From positions 1-64,000 of the forward strand of contig CAJFVX010000031.1 in assembly GCA_904420585.1 (NCBI GenBank): a DNA stretch of 64,000 nucleotides, written 5' to 3'. Made by a program: the position numbers and the translations under genes. The notes under the pieces are model-generated. The model ran no database searches and was not told the origin of the DNA. It saw only the letters and a program-made list of their open reading frames with translations. Shown here one piece after another: positions 37,794 to 47,778 of the stretch (its first letter is position 1; every line of letters starts with the position of its first letter). The stretch is from Candidatus Howiella intestinavium (GTDB lineage: Bacteria > Bacillota > Clostridia > Oscillospirales > Acutalibacteraceae).

Positions 37794-39986
37794 TTATTCG
37801 GCGGGAGTCTCCTCGGCAGGAGCAGCTTCCTTGGCCGGCGCTTCTTCAGCGACCGGTTCCGCGGCGGGAACTTCCTCAGCCACGGGGGCCTCGGCGACTT
37901 CCTCGGCCGGGCTCTCCTCCAGCAGGGCCCGGATGGACAGGCTGACACGCTTGCGCTCAAAATCGATGGCGATGATCTTCACATCGACCTCCTGGCCGAT
38001 GGACAACTCGTCCTGGGGCTTGTCGATGCGCCGGTCGGCGATCTGGGAGATGTGGATCAGGCCGTCGATGCCGGGGATAACCCGGGCAAAGGCGCCGTAG
38101 GGGGTCATGCTGACCACGGTGGCCTTGACAACCGAGCCCACGGGGTAATCCCGCTTGAGGATCTCCCAGGGGTTGTCCTCGGCCTTCTTGAAGCCCAGGG
38201 AAATCTTCTTCTTCTCGTTGTCGATATCCTTGATATAGACCTCAACCGTATCGCCTACGTTCACAATCTCGGAAGGATGCTTGATGCGGGTCCAGGACAG
38301 CTCGGAAATGTGGATCATACCGTCCACGCCGCCCAGGTCCACAAAGGCGCCGTAGCTGGTCAGGGACTTGACCACGCCGGTATAGTGCTGGCCGACTTCC
38401 ACCTGCTGCCAGAACTTCTCCTCCAGGGCCTTGCGCTCCTCCCGGAGCACCGAGCGGATGGAACCGATGGCCCGGCGGCCCCGGCCGATTTCAATGATGC
38501 GGAAGCGGACCTTCTGGCCCTTCAGCTCATCCAGGGGCTCGCCCCGGGACAGGGTGGCCTGGGAGGCGGGGATGAAGACCCGCACATTCTCGGTGACGGC
38601 GATGAGGCCGCCCTTGATGATCTCGGTGACCGTGCCTTCCAGAATCTCCTCGCTGTCCTTGGCAGCTACGACCTTGTCCCAGCCGGCGATGGCGTCGAAA
38701 CGCTTCTTGGACAGCATCACGGTGCCCTCCTGGTCATTGGTGCGCATGACGATGAGGTTGAGCACATCGCCCACCTTTACCTCGTCCTGCAGCTTGACGG
38801 AGGGGTCGGAAGAATACTCGTTCTGGGAAACGTACCCAGTCTGCTTGCGGCCGATGTCCACCTGAATCTCCGTGGGGCTGACAGACAGCACGACGCCGCG
38901 AACCTTCTGGTCTGTATTTAAACTGTTCAGGGACGCCTCCAGGGCCTCCTCAAAAGTCATCTCCTCAAAAGACTTCTCGGTTACGGGTTCGGCCGGCGCA
39001 GCAGCCTGCTCGCCGGTGGTCTCGGCCGGCGCGGCGGCCTCGGTTACGGATTCGGCCGGCGTGGCAGCCGGTTCGCTGGTGGTCTCGGCCGGTGTGACGG
39101 CCGCGTCGCTGCCCTCGACAGTGTTCAAAATCTCGGACATAGTTTTTAGTACCTCCTTTATTATACCCGCGGGCGTCGATGCGCCCGCCGCAACGCCGAT
39201 GGAGACGGCCCGCCGAATCTCCTCTTCCGGAATCTCGGCGGCGGTTTCGATCAGGAAGGTACGCGGACACAGGGCAGCGCACACGTCCCGGAGCTTGGCC
39301 GTATTCGAACTGTGCCGTCCCCCGATGACGAGCATCAGGTCGGAGGAACGGGCCAGCTGAGCAGCCTCTTCTTGCCTCGCAGCAGTTGCATTACATATTG
39401 TATCAAAAATGATCGCGTTTGTATACACTTTTTTCAAAGTTTTTTGGCACGCATTCCAGATTTCGGCGTGAAAAGTGGTCTGGGCCACCGCCGTAACCGG
39501 CGCATGGGCCAGTTCTGGCCGCTCTGCCGCCAGTTTTTCCAGCTCTTCCGGGGTCTGAAAGACGTAGGACGGCCCCTGGCAGTGCCCCCGGATGCCCAGC
39601 ACCTCCTGATGGGATGCGTCCCCGGCGATGAGCACCGTCCGGCCGGCCGCCGACGCCTCCCGGACAATCCGGTGGATTTTCGCCACATAGGGACAGGTGG
39701 CGTCGGCCACCGCCAATCCCATGGCCGCCGCCTGGGCGTAGACCGCCTGTTCCACCCCGTGGGAGCGGATGACCACGGTTTCGTCCCCTGCGGCCTCCTC
39801 CGGCCGCTCCACGATGCGGACGCCCCGGCCGGCCAGTTCCTCCACCAATTGGGGATTGTGGATGATGGGCCCTAAGGTGCAGACCTTTTTTCCCTCATCC
39901 AGCAGATGATAAACCATCTCCACTGCCCGGTTGACCCCAAAGCAGAAGCCGGCGGTCTTGGCCAGGGTGATTTTCGTCCGGCTCAT
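37794..39986 (-). CDS. ispH-rpsA: Bifunctional 4-hydroxy-3-methylbut-2-enyl diphosphate reductase / ribosomal protein S1 fusion
   Basis: IspH motifs '[13 protein letters not shown]', 'VIRSHGV', 'DATCPYV', 'DTICNAT' fused in frame to S1 repeats such as '[29 protein letters not shown]'. Confidence 0.93.
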   Translation of the reverse strand: MSRTKITLAKTAGFCFGVNRAVEMVYHLLDEGKKVCTLGPIIHNPQLVEELAGRGVRIVERPEEAAGDETVVIRSHGVEQAVYAQAAAMGLAVADATCPYVAKIHRIVREASAAGRTVLIAGDASHQEVLGIRGHCQGPSYVFQTPEELEKLAAERPELAHAPVTAVAQTTFHAEIWNACQKTLKKVYTNAIIFDTICNATAARQEEAAQLARSSDLMLVIGGRHSSNTAKLRDVCAALCPRTFLIETAAEIPEEEIRRAVSIGVAAGASTPAGIIKEVLKTMSEILNTVEGSDAAVTPAETTSEPAATPAESVTEAAAPAETTGEQAAAPAEPVTEKSFEEMTFEEALEASLNSLNTDQKVRGVVLSVSPTEIQVDIGRKQTGYVSQNEYSSDPSVKLQDEVKVGDVLNLIVMRTNDQEGTVMLSKKRFDAIAGWDKVVAAKDSEEILEGTVTEIIKGGLIAVTENVRVFIPASQATLSRGEPLDELKGQKVRFRIIEIGRGRRAIGSIRSVLREERKALEEKFWQQVEVGQHYTGVVKSLTSYGAFVDLGGVDGMIHISELSWTRIKHPSEIVNVGDTVEVYIKDIDNEKKKISLGFKKAEDNPWEILKRDYPVGSVVKATVVSMTPYGAFARVIPGIDGLIHISQIADRRIDKPQDELSIGQEVDVKIIAIDFERKRVSLSIRALLEESPAEEVAEAPVAEEVPAAEPVAEEAPAKEAAPAEETPAE

Positions 39987-40633
39987 GCCTTGTCCTCCCC
40001 GGCCTTGCCGCCCTTGCCCGGGCCGCCCATCTCCTCCCACAGCGCAGTGATGCGGGACATGATTTCGCCGGTGACCCGCTTGAGATCCTGCCGGGAGGTG
40101 GGATCCACCTGCAGGGCCGCGTTGGGAATTTTCTCCCCGTAGGTGATGTCGATGCGCTTAAAAGGGCCTACCTTGCCGTGGTAGTTGACGGCTGCCGGCA
40201 CCACATCGGCCCCGGTGGCCGCCGCGATGACCGCCACCCCCGACTTGGCCCGCATGGGCCGTCCGTCCGGCTCCTTGGTGCGGGTGCCCTCGGGGAAAAT
40301 GCCCAGGATGTCCCCCCGGCGGACGATTTCCTCGGCCTTTTCCATGGCGGCTGTATCCCCGGCCCCCCGCTTGATGGGGAAGCCCCCCATGTTCCGGTAG
40401 AACCAGCCCATAATGGGATTGTGGAACAGCTCCTCCTTGGCCATGAAAAAGATGGGCCGCTTGCAGGTCAGCACCAAAAAGGCGATATCCAGATAGGAGG
40501 TGTGGTTGCAGCAGAGGATAAGCCCTCCCTCCTCGGGGACATTCTCCCGCCGGTGGCCCTTGTACCAGAATATCATGCGGGCCAGGGGCCGGCCTAGGGC
40601 CCGCACAATGCGATAATATGCCGACATGGACAA
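39983..40633 (-). CDS. plsC: 1-acyl-sn-glycerol-3-phosphate acyltransferase
   Basis: 'CCNHTSYLDIAF' and 'LGIFPEGTRTKEPDGR'. Confidence 0.93.
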   Translation of the reverse strand: MSMSAYYRIVRALGRPLARMIFWYKGHRRENVPEEGGLILCCNHTSYLDIAFLVLTCKRPIFFMAKEELFHNPIMGWFYRNMGGFPIKRGAGDTAAMEKAEEIVRRGDILGIFPEGTRTKEPDGRPMRAKSGVAVIAAATGADVVPAAVNYHGKVGPFKRIDITYGEKIPNAALQVDPTSRQDLKRVTGEIMSRITALWEEMGGPGKGGKAGEDKA

Positions 40634-40683
40634 AACGCTCCTTTTCTTCCCCGCTGAGATGCGGGGGTATATACCGGACGGCC

Positions 40684-41349
40684 TTACGCCAGCCGCTGCC
40701 GGATGATGCCGGTCATACGGGCCACCGACTGCTCCAGGGTATCCCCGGTGGTGTCCACCCGTATGGCGTCTTCCGCCGGCTTTAAGGGGGCCACCGCCCG
40801 GCTTTCGTCCTGGGCGTCCCGCTGCTTCATATCCCGCAGCACGTCCTGGAAGGTCACTTCCTGACCCTTTTCCATCAGTTCTTCGTACCGCCGCCGGGCC
40901 CGCTCCTCCGCCGAGGCGGTGAGGAAAATCTTCACATTGGCCTGGGGCAGCACCACCGTACCGATGTCCCGGCCGTCCATGACCACGTCGTGGGTGCGGG
41001 CCAGTTCCCGCTGCTGCTCCAGCAGGAAGCGGCGCACGGCCGGCAGGGCTGAGGACGCCGAGGCCATCATGGAGACCTCCGGCGTGCGGATTTGGCCGCT
41101 CACATTCTCCCCGTTTAAATAGACCTGCTGCAGACCCTCCTCAAACCGGATGTCCACCCGGATACCCGGCAGGGCCGCCTCCACCTTGTCGGTGTCGGCC
41201 GCGTCGATATGCTGCCGCAGCAGGTAGAGGGCCACCGTCCGATACAAAGCGCCGGTGTCCACATAGATATACCCCAACTCCCCGGCGATTCTGCGGGCCA
41301 GGGTACTTTTCCCCGCGCCGGCGGGGCCGTCTATAGCGATGGATTTCAT
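40684..41349 (-). CDS. cmk: Cytidylate kinase
   Basis: 'IAIDGPAGAGKSTLARRIAGELGYIYVDTGALYR', 'VMDGRDIGTVVLPQA'. Confidence 0.95.
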   Translation of the reverse strand: MKSIAIDGPAGAGKSTLARRIAGELGYIYVDTGALYRTVALYLLRQHIDAADTDKVEAALPGIRVDIRFEEGLQQVYLNGENVSGQIRTPEVSMMASASSALPAVRRFLLEQQRELARTHDVVMDGRDIGTVVLPQANVKIFLTASAEERARRRYEELMEKGQEVTFQDVLRDMKQRDAQDESRAVAPLKPAEDAIRVDTTGDTLEQSVARMTGIIRQRLA

Positions 41350-41351
41350 CC

Positions 41352-42647
41352 TTACTCCTCCTTTGATTGGGACGCCGCCATGGACCGGCCGGCAAGATAC
41401 CCGGTTGACCAGGCGATTTGCAGGTTGAAGCCGCCGGTGTAGGCGTCCAGGTCCAGCACCTCTCCGGCAAAGTACAGCCCCTCGCACCGTTTGGATGCCA
41501 TGGTGTGGGGGTCTACCTCCTTCACCGGTACGCCGCCCCTGGTGACAATGGCCTCCTCCACCGGCCGGAAGCCGGTGATGGAAAGGGGCAGGGCCTTGCA
41601 GAGGGCGCAGAGCCTTCCCCGCATCTCCCGGGTGACCTGGTGGGTCTTCACATGGCCGGGAATCCCTGTCAGCCGCACCATGACCGGGATGAGCTTGCGG
41701 GGCAGCAGTTCCTCCAGGCTGTTGGAAAAATCCCGGTTGGCGTATTTGGAAAAATCCCGCTGGACTCTGGCATCCAGCTGTTCGGGGGTCAGAGCCGGCT
41801 TCAAATCGATGACGGCCTTATAGACCTGCCGCTCGGGGTGGCGCAGGTGGGCGCTGGCGCTGAGAACCATGGGGCCGGACAGGCCGAAGTGGGTGAAGAG
41901 CATTTCGCCGAAGTCGGTATACACCGGTTTCTTTTTCCCCTCTTCCAGGATTTTCAGCCCCACGTTCCGCAGGCTCAGCCCCTGCAAATCGGTGCACCAG
42001 CCCTCGTGGACGGTGAGGGGTACAAGGGAGGGGCCCGTCTCGGTCAGGCTGTGGCCGGCCTCCTCCGCCAGCCGGTAGCCGTCGCCGGTGGAGCCGGTGG
42101 CCGGGTAGGAAAGGCCGCCGGTGGCGATAAGCACCCGGTCTGCCTGCAGCTGCCGCCCGTCCTCCAGCCGGACGCCCGTCACCCGGTTTGCAGGCGGCGG
42201 GTTTTTACAAGGCGCATCCGGCAGGGACAGAGGCTCCAGCACAAGGCCGGTGACCCGGCCCTGCAATATTCTGACGCCCGCCTCTCCCACGGCGGCGGTC
42301 AGGGCGTCCACAATGTCCACCGCCCGGTCAGACTGGGGGAAAACCCGGTTCCCCCGCTCCACCTTCAGAGGCACTCCGGCCTTTTCAAAGAATTCCATGA
42401 CGGCGGCGGGAGGAAAGGCAGAAAAGGCGGTGTAGAGAAAGCGGCCATTTCGGGGGACGGCGGCGATGAGGGCGTCCCTATCGGCGGCGTTGGTCAGGTT
42501 GCATCGCCCCTTGCCGGTTATCAGCAGCTTGCGGGCGGGCCGCTCCCGGCGCTCCACCAGGGTGACCCGGCATCCGGCCCGGGCGGCTTCATAAGCGGCC
42601 AGCATCCCTGCCGGCCCTCCGCCTGCGACGAGGACGGCTGCTCCCAT
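41352..42647 (-). CDS. HI0933/BaiN-family NAD(P)/FAD-dependent oxidoreductase
   Basis: 'VLVAGGGPAGMLAAYEAARAG', 'LLITGKGRCNLTNAADRDA', 'LATGGLSYPATGSTGDGY'. Confidence 0.92.
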   Translation of the reverse strand: MGAAVLVAGGGPAGMLAAYEAARAGCRVTLVERRERPARKLLITGKGRCNLTNAADRDALIAAVPRNGRFLYTAFSAFPPAAVMEFFEKAGVPLKVERGNRVFPQSDRAVDIVDALTAAVGEAGVRILQGRVTGLVLEPLSLPDAPCKNPPPANRVTGVRLEDGRQLQADRVLIATGGLSYPATGSTGDGYRLAEEAGHSLTETGPSLVPLTVHEGWCTDLQGLSLRNVGLKILEEGKKKPVYTDFGEMLFTHFGLSGPMVLSASAHLRHPERQVYKAVIDLKPALTPEQLDARVQRDFSKYANRDFSNSLEELLPRKLIPVMVRLTGIPGHVKTHQVTREMRGRLCALCKALPLSITGFRPVEEAIVTRGGVPVKEVDPHTMASKRCEGLYFAGEVLDLDAYTGGFNLQIAWSTGYLAGRSMAASQSKEE

Positions 42648-42822
42648 TCCTTTCCCTCCTTTTACATCTTCATCCGTATAAAAGTTATTATAACACGAAA
42701 TCCGGGGCCGGCACAACCGGCCCCGGAAAATTTATCCCTTTTATACACTGCCGGCAGGGCGTCCATGCCTATGGAATACCTCCAATGGGTTAAGACGTTT
42801 GCTTTTGCTGCCTGCCGTGCGC

Positions 42823-43518
42823 CTATTCTCCGACGGCCAGCACATCCAGCAGCCGTCGGACAAAATCCGCCGCTATAACGGAGGCCCTTTCGCAGTTCTT
42901 TTCAAAAGCATCCGGGCCATCGGCTTCGGCCGTATCGGTGATGGTACGCACGGCGAGAAAGGGTATTTTATGCACATAACAGACCTGTGCCGCGGCCGCC
43001 GTCTCCATATCCACCGACAAGGGGGCAAAGCGCCGCCGGATTTCCGCCCGCCTCTTTCCTTCCACAAAGGTGTCCCCCGTGACGCTGTCGCCGAACCGGA
43101 TGGGATGCGCCGCCCCCGCCGCGGCCATACGGGCGGCGGCCAGGAGCCTCGGATCCGATGGGAAAAAGGGTGTTTCCATCCAGGGGTGGAAGTCGGTGAG
43201 AATGTCCTCGTCCATGTCGTGATAAGCGGCCCGCTGGGTCACCACCGTGTCAAACAGCCCGACCTTTTCATCCAGCCCCCCGGCCGTCCCGGCGTTGATG
43301 ACGGCCGTCGCCCCAAAGGCGTCGATGAGAAGCTGTGCGGCCACAGCGGCGTTTACCTTGCCTACGCCGCTGTATACGGCCGTGGCCTCCCACGCCCCCA
43401 GCCGGCCCGTATGGAAGGTCAGCATGGCCTTGCGGTCCGTCCGGACACCCTGAATATGGGGTAAAAAGGGGGCCAATTCGGTATCCGAAGCACATAGGAT
43501 TCCTATTTTTTGCAGCAT
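42823..43518 (-). CDS. mtnN: 5'-methylthioadenosine/S-adenosylhomocysteine nucleosidase
   Basis: 'KIGILCASDTELAPF', 'VINAGTAGGLDEKVGLFDTVV', 'SVDMETAAAAQVCYVHKIPFLAVRTITD'. Confidence 0.9.
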   Translation of the reverse strand: MLQKIGILCASDTELAPFLPHIQGVRTDRKAMLTFHTGRLGAWEATAVYSGVGKVNAAVAAQLLIDAFGATAVINAGTAGGLDEKVGLFDTVVTQRAAYHDMDEDILTDFHPWMETPFFPSDPRLLAAARMAAAGAAHPIRFGDSVTGDTFVEGKRRAEIRRRFAPLSVDMETAAAAQVCYVHKIPFLAVRTITDTAEADGPDAFEKNCERASVIAADFVRRLLDVLAVGE

Positions 43519-43549
43519 TTCTATCCCTCCCGGACCTTGTTCCGTCCGC

Positions 43550-44965
43550 CTACTTCTCTGCAAGCCGTTCCGCATTTTTCCGCCGCACCAGGGCGGGGTC
43601 AGCCGCCTTTCCCAGCCGCCCCATGGCCTGGCCCACAAAGAAGCCCAACACCTTTTCCTCCCCCGACAGGTACTGCGCCACTGCGGCCGGATGAGCTGCC
43701 AGCACCTCTTCAATGACCCCATCGACCGCATTTTCGTCACAGGTAAGATACAGCCCTTCCCGGCGGGCGATGTCTTCCGGCTCCTCCCCCGTCCGGTACA
43801 TCTGCCCCAAAATCTGCCGGGCGCTTCCCTTGCTGATGCGGCCGGTTTCCTGCATCTCCGTCAGCCGGGCCAGGGCTTCGGGTTTGGGGAGTCGGGACAT
43901 GCCCCGCCCTTCTTCTTTTATACATCGCAGCAGTTCCACCCGGATGAGGGAGGCCGCCGCCTTATAGGCCGGATAGCAGGCTGTAACCTGGTCGTAAAAG
44001 TCGGACAGGGCCCGGTCGTCGGTCAGCAGGGCGGCGTCCTCGTCCGGCAGCCCCAGGGCGAGATACCGCTTCTGCCGGGATTCCGGCATTTCGGGCAGGG
44101 TGCGCGCCAAGGCCTCCACCTCTTCTCTGGTAAGGCGCAGAGGCGGCAGGTCGGGCTCGGGGAAATAGCGGTAGTCGGCCGCCTCGGCCTTATCCCGCAG
44201 GCTGTGGGTCAGGCCGGTCTTTTCGTCAAACCGGCGGGTTTCCTGCACCACCTGCCCCCCGGCGGCCAGCAGCTCCACCTGCCGCCGGTACTCGGCTTCC
44301 ACCGCCCGGCGCACCGTCCGCAGGGAGCTGAGATTCTTCATCTCGGTGCGCACGCCAAGAGGCTCGCCCGGCCGGCAGACCGACAGATTCACGTCACAGC
44401 GCAGGGAGCCCTCCTCCATCCGGCCGTCGCAGACCCCGGCGTACCGTAGCCGACGGGCCACGGCCGCCACAAAGTCCCGGGCCTCCTCGGGGGTATGAAT
44501 TTCCGGCCGGGTGACGATTTCCACTAAGGGCACCCCGCACCGGTTATAGTCCGCCCGGGAGACGCCGGCTTCCGGGTCGTGGGTCAGTTTGCCTGCATCC
44601 TCTTCTATATGGATCCGCTGGATGCCGATGCGCCGGCCGGCTGCCTCCACATACCCGCCTTTGCAGATGGGATGGTAAAACTGGGTGATTTGGTAGGCTT
44701 TGGGCAGGTCGGGATAAAAGTAGTTCTTCCGGTCAAAGGCGCTGTACAGCTGGATTTCTCCGTGCAGGCAGAGCCCCGCCTTCACCGCCAGCTCCACCGC
44801 CTTCCGGTTTAGCACCGGCAGCGTCCCCGGGAATCCCATGCACACCGGGCAGGTCCGGGTGTTCTCCTCTCCCCCGAACCGGTTGGCGCAGGCGCAGAAC
44901 AGCTTGGTTTCGGTGGACAGCTCGGCGTGGATTTCCAGGCCCACCGTCAGCTGGTAGTCCATCAT
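43550..44965 (-). CDS. gatB: Asp-tRNA(Asn)/Glu-tRNA(Gln) amidotransferase subunit B
   Basis: 'VGLEIHAELSTETKLFCAC', 'CPVCMGFPGTLPVLN', 'RIHIEEDAGKLTHD'. Confidence 0.96.
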   Translation of the reverse strand: MMDYQLTVGLEIHAELSTETKLFCACANRFGGEENTRTCPVCMGFPGTLPVLNRKAVELAVKAGLCLHGEIQLYSAFDRKNYFYPDLPKAYQITQFYHPICKGGYVEAAGRRIGIQRIHIEEDAGKLTHDPEAGVSRADYNRCGVPLVEIVTRPEIHTPEEARDFVAAVARRLRYAGVCDGRMEEGSLRCDVNLSVCRPGEPLGVRTEMKNLSSLRTVRRAVEAEYRRQVELLAAGGQVVQETRRFDEKTGLTHSLRDKAEAADYRYFPEPDLPPLRLTREEVEALARTLPEMPESRQKRYLALGLPDEDAALLTDDRALSDFYDQVTACYPAYKAAASLIRVELLRCIKEEGRGMSRLPKPEALARLTEMQETGRISKGSARQILGQMYRTGEEPEDIARREGLYLTCDENAVDGVIEEVLAAHPAAVAQYLSGEEKVLGFFVGQAMGRLGKAADPALVRRKNAERLAEK

Positions 44966-46380
44966 ACCCCTCCCCCTTCCAGAAAGGCTTCCGCCGCATC
45001 CAGCAGGGCCTCCTCATCAAAGGCCCGGCCCATGAGGCTCATGCCCACCGGCAGGCCCGCCGCCGTGCGGCCGGCCGGGAAGGTCAGGGCCGGCAGGCCG
45101 GCCAGGCTGGCCGGGACGGTGCAGGCGTCGGCCGCATACTGCTCGGCCGGCTGACTATCCTTCTGCCCAACCGGCCAGGCCGGTTCGGGAGCGGTGGGAA
45201 CCAAAAGCAGGCGGCATGCGGAAAAGAGGGCGTCAAATTCCGCCCGCAGGCTTTCCCGGACGGCGGCCGCCCGCTGGTAGTACTGCTGATAATACCCCCT
45301 GGAAAGGGCGTAGTTTCCCAGCAGAATCCGGCGCTCCACCTCCCGGCCAAAGCCCCGGTTCCGGCTGTCGGTTACCCGTTCGGCGTAGGTATTTCCCCGG
45401 CCGGACAGGCCGTACCGCACCCCGTCGTAGCGGCTTAGGTTGCTGGCCGCCTCGGCCGAGGACAGCAGATAGTAGGCCGCCACCCCATAGCGGTAGCTGG
45501 GCAGGGACACCTCCCGCACCCGCCAGCCTAAGTTTTCAAAAGCCGCCGCCGTCCGGGCGGCCAGGGCGGCCGTTTCAGGCGAAAGGTCTTTATAAAACTC
45601 CACCGGCAGACCGATGGTTTTGATATAGGCATCGCCGCCCGCCGCAGGGGGCGTCCCCTTCCGGCTGGTGGCATCCCGGGGATCCTGCCCCGCCATGGCC
45701 CGAAAAAGCAGCCGGCAGTCGGCCGGGGTGCGGGCTATGGGGCCGATTTGATCCATAGAGGAGGCAAAGGCGATAAGGCCGTACCGGGATACGGCCCCGT
45801 AGGTGGGGCGCAGGCCGGTGAGGCCGCAGAAGGCGGCGGGCTGCTGCACCGAACCGCCCGTATCCGTCCCCAGGGCGGCGGGGGCCAGCCCGGCGGCCAC
45901 GGCCGCCGCCGAGCCGCCGGAGGAGCCTCCCGGCACCCGGCCGGGGGCGGCGGGGTTTTCCGGCCCGCCGAAGCAGGACGTTTGGGAGGTGCTGCCCATG
46001 GCAAATTCGTCCATATTGGTCTTGCCCAGCACCACCATACCGGCTCCCTCCAGCCGCTCCACCGCCGTGGCCGTATAGGGCGGCACAAAGTCGGCCAGCA
46101 TACGGGAGGCGCAGGTGGTGCGTATCCCGTGGATACAGATGTTATCCTTTACGGCCAGGGGCAGGCCGGTCAGAGGCCCGGCCGTCCCCCCATCCAGCGC
46201 CCGCTGGGCCGCTTTCGCCCGGGTCATGGCCCGCTCCTCACAGAGGGTCAGATAGCTGTGCCAGCGGCTGTCCTCCAGCCGGATTCTATCCAAAAAAGCC
46301 CGGGCTATCTCGGGCGCCGACAGCTGCCGGCCTGCCAGCAGCTGTCCCAGTTCTGTCAGCCCCATGGCGGTTATATCCAT
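44962..46380 (-). CDS. gatA: Asp-tRNA(Asn)/Glu-tRNA(Gln) amidotransferase subunit A
   Basis: Amidase signature 'GGSSGGSAAAVAAGLAPAALGTDTGGSV...GLRPTYGAVSRYGL'. Confidence 0.96.
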   Translation of the reverse strand: MDITAMGLTELGQLLAGRQLSAPEIARAFLDRIRLEDSRWHSYLTLCEERAMTRAKAAQRALDGGTAGPLTGLPLAVKDNICIHGIRTTCASRMLADFVPPYTATAVERLEGAGMVVLGKTNMDEFAMGSTSQTSCFGGPENPAAPGRVPGGSSGGSAAAVAAGLAPAALGTDTGGSVQQPAAFCGLTGLRPTYGAVSRYGLIAFASSMDQIGPIARTPADCRLLFRAMAGQDPRDATSRKGTPPAAGGDAYIKTIGLPVEFYKDLSPETAALAARTAAAFENLGWRVREVSLPSYRYGVAAYYLLSSAEAASNLSRYDGVRYGLSGRGNTYAERVTDSRNRGFGREVERRILLGNYALSRGYYQQYYQRAAAVRESLRAEFDALFSACRLLLVPTAPEPAWPVGQKDSQPAEQYAADACTVPASLAGLPALTFPAGRTAAGLPVGMSLMGRAFDEEALLDAAEAFLEGGGV

Positions 46381-46480
46381 ATGTATCCCCCTTCGGCTTT
46401 CCGCCGCCTGTCTTCCGGCTTTCACATTTCCTCCGCTGGGGCCGGCGACACTCCTCCGGCACAGCCTGGCAAGGCGGCCC

Positions 46481-46741
46481 TTATACCATCTGCGGCACAA
46501 GACAAGCCGTCCCGTCCGCGTCTTTTGCGTTCTCCAGCATCCGTTCCCGGGGGAAAGAAGGTGCGGCCGTATCCGGCCGCAGGCTGTCCAGCCTGGCGGC
46601 CTCTCCCTTTTCCGGGGGCCGGATAGGAAAATCCTGCACAGCGTCCATGAGACGGATGATTGCCTCCATCTCCCCGGCGGATATATCTCCATCCGACAGG
46701 TACCCCAGGGCGGCCAGATGTTCTACTTCTTTTGCGTCCAT
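46481..46741 (-). CDS. gatC: Asp-tRNA(Asn)/Glu-tRNA(Gln) amidotransferase subunit C
   Basis: Short ORF 'MDAKEVEHLAALGYLSD...LRPDTAAPSFPRERMLENA', upstream of gatA. Confidence 0.85.
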   Translation of the reverse strand: MDAKEVEHLAALGYLSDGDISAGEMEAIIRLMDAVQDFPIRPPEKGEAARLDSLRPDTAAPSFPRERMLENAKDADGTACLVPQMV

Positions 46742-47058
46742 GCCTTTCCCTCCTCTTCCGGCCGCCAGCGGCAGCGTTCCATATCCACCCGGCCGTCGGG
46801 CAGGAACCGGACGCCCTCGGCCTCCAGCATGGGCCGCTGCAAGCCGGAAAAGACGTGCGCCGGCGCCAGGGTGCCGTCCTTTTTCACCACCCGGTGGCAG
46901 GGGATGCCCGCCGGCGGCCGGCTTAAAGCCTGTCCCACCCGGCGGGACAGCCGGGGATTCCCCGCCAGGGCGGCTATCTGCCCGTAGCTTGCCACCCGTC
47001 CCGGCGGTATGGCCGCCGCGATGGCAAAAATACGGCCGAATGCACCTGTATTATTCAT
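46723..47058 (-). CDS. MGMT-like DNA methyltransferase (short, active-site Cys retained)
   Basis: 'IPPGRVASYGQIAALAG', 'GIPCHRVVKKDGTL' (PCHRV). Confidence 0.88.
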   Translation of the reverse strand: MNNTGAFGRIFAIAAAIPPGRVASYGQIAALAGNPRLSRRVGQALSRPPAGIPCHRVVKKDGTLAPAHVFSGLQRPMLEAEGVRFLPDGRVDMERCRWRPEEEGKAWTQKK

Positions 47059-47153
47059 ACAAATCCCCTTTCACCGGCGTCTTGCGGCGCATATGCATAT
47101 TCTTTCCGATGCAGTACTTGTAATCCCTATCATATGGCCGGCCATACGAAAAA

Positions 47154-47177
47154 CGCCCGCCTTGCTGCAGGCGGGCG
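47154..47177 (-). terminator. Terminator hairpin
   Basis: CGCCCGCC-ttgctgca-GGCGGGCG followed by TTTT on the minus strand. Confidence 0.7.
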
Positions 47178-47183
47178 CGCACC

Positions 47184-47741
47184 CTATTTTGCGGTTTCGA
47201 ATTTTCTCGAGCCGATGACGGCGAAAAAAACGCCGCCCACCAGCAGGGCCACAATGGCGATGGCCACCCCCAGGTTGCCATTGGGCTGCACCGGCACCGC
47301 CACCCGCACATCTTCCTCAAATACGGTTTCGCCCTCCCGCACAAAGGAAAATTTCCCGCCGGCCGTCTCATAGGATGCGCCCAGGGCGGCGGCTATGCTC
47401 TGCAGCTCCTGCCGCAGGGCCTCCCGGCTGTCTGCGGGGATTTCATCATAGCTTGCGTAGTCCAGAGGGCGCAGAATCTCCCGTATATTTTCGAGGGCCT
47501 GTATCACAGCCGTGCAGGCCGTCTCGCTCACTTCGTATTTCTGGAAAAACTGTGTTGCCTGGGCGATATCCCGGTCGGGCAGGACTACCCGTCCGTTGAC
47601 CGTCTCCATTTCGGTCTCCAGCTGCAGGACGACCTCCTGTTCACAGGCGGAGAGCCCCTCCTCCGCCTCCGCCGCTGACACCGGAAGCAGGGCCAGGCAG
47701 GCCATAATACAGATAAGCAGAACCGTACAGAATCTTTTCAT
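47184..47741 (-). CDS. Hypothetical secreted protein with C-terminal TM anchor
   Basis: Signal peptide 'MKRFCTVLLICIMACLALLPVSAAEA', C-terminal TM 'LGVAIAIVALLVGGVFFAVIG'. Confidence 0.7.
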   Translation of the reverse strand: MKRFCTVLLICIMACLALLPVSAAEAEEGLSACEQEVVLQLETEMETVNGRVVLPDRDIAQATQFFQKYEVSETACTAVIQALENIREILRPLDYASYDEIPADSREALRQELQSIAAALGASYETAGGKFSFVREGETVFEEDVRVAVPVQPNGNLGVAIAIVALLVGGVFFAVIGSRKFETAK

Positions 47742-47778
47742 TTCCATTCTCCTACAAACGATATTGCCCCCGGGCGGG

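Noticed and set aside
39158-39166. A separate promoter (TATAAT) driving rpsA inside the ispH coding region
   Set aside because: The TATAAT overlaps the SD region and no acceptable -35 lies 16-18 bp upstream. Internal translation initiation is the better explanation.
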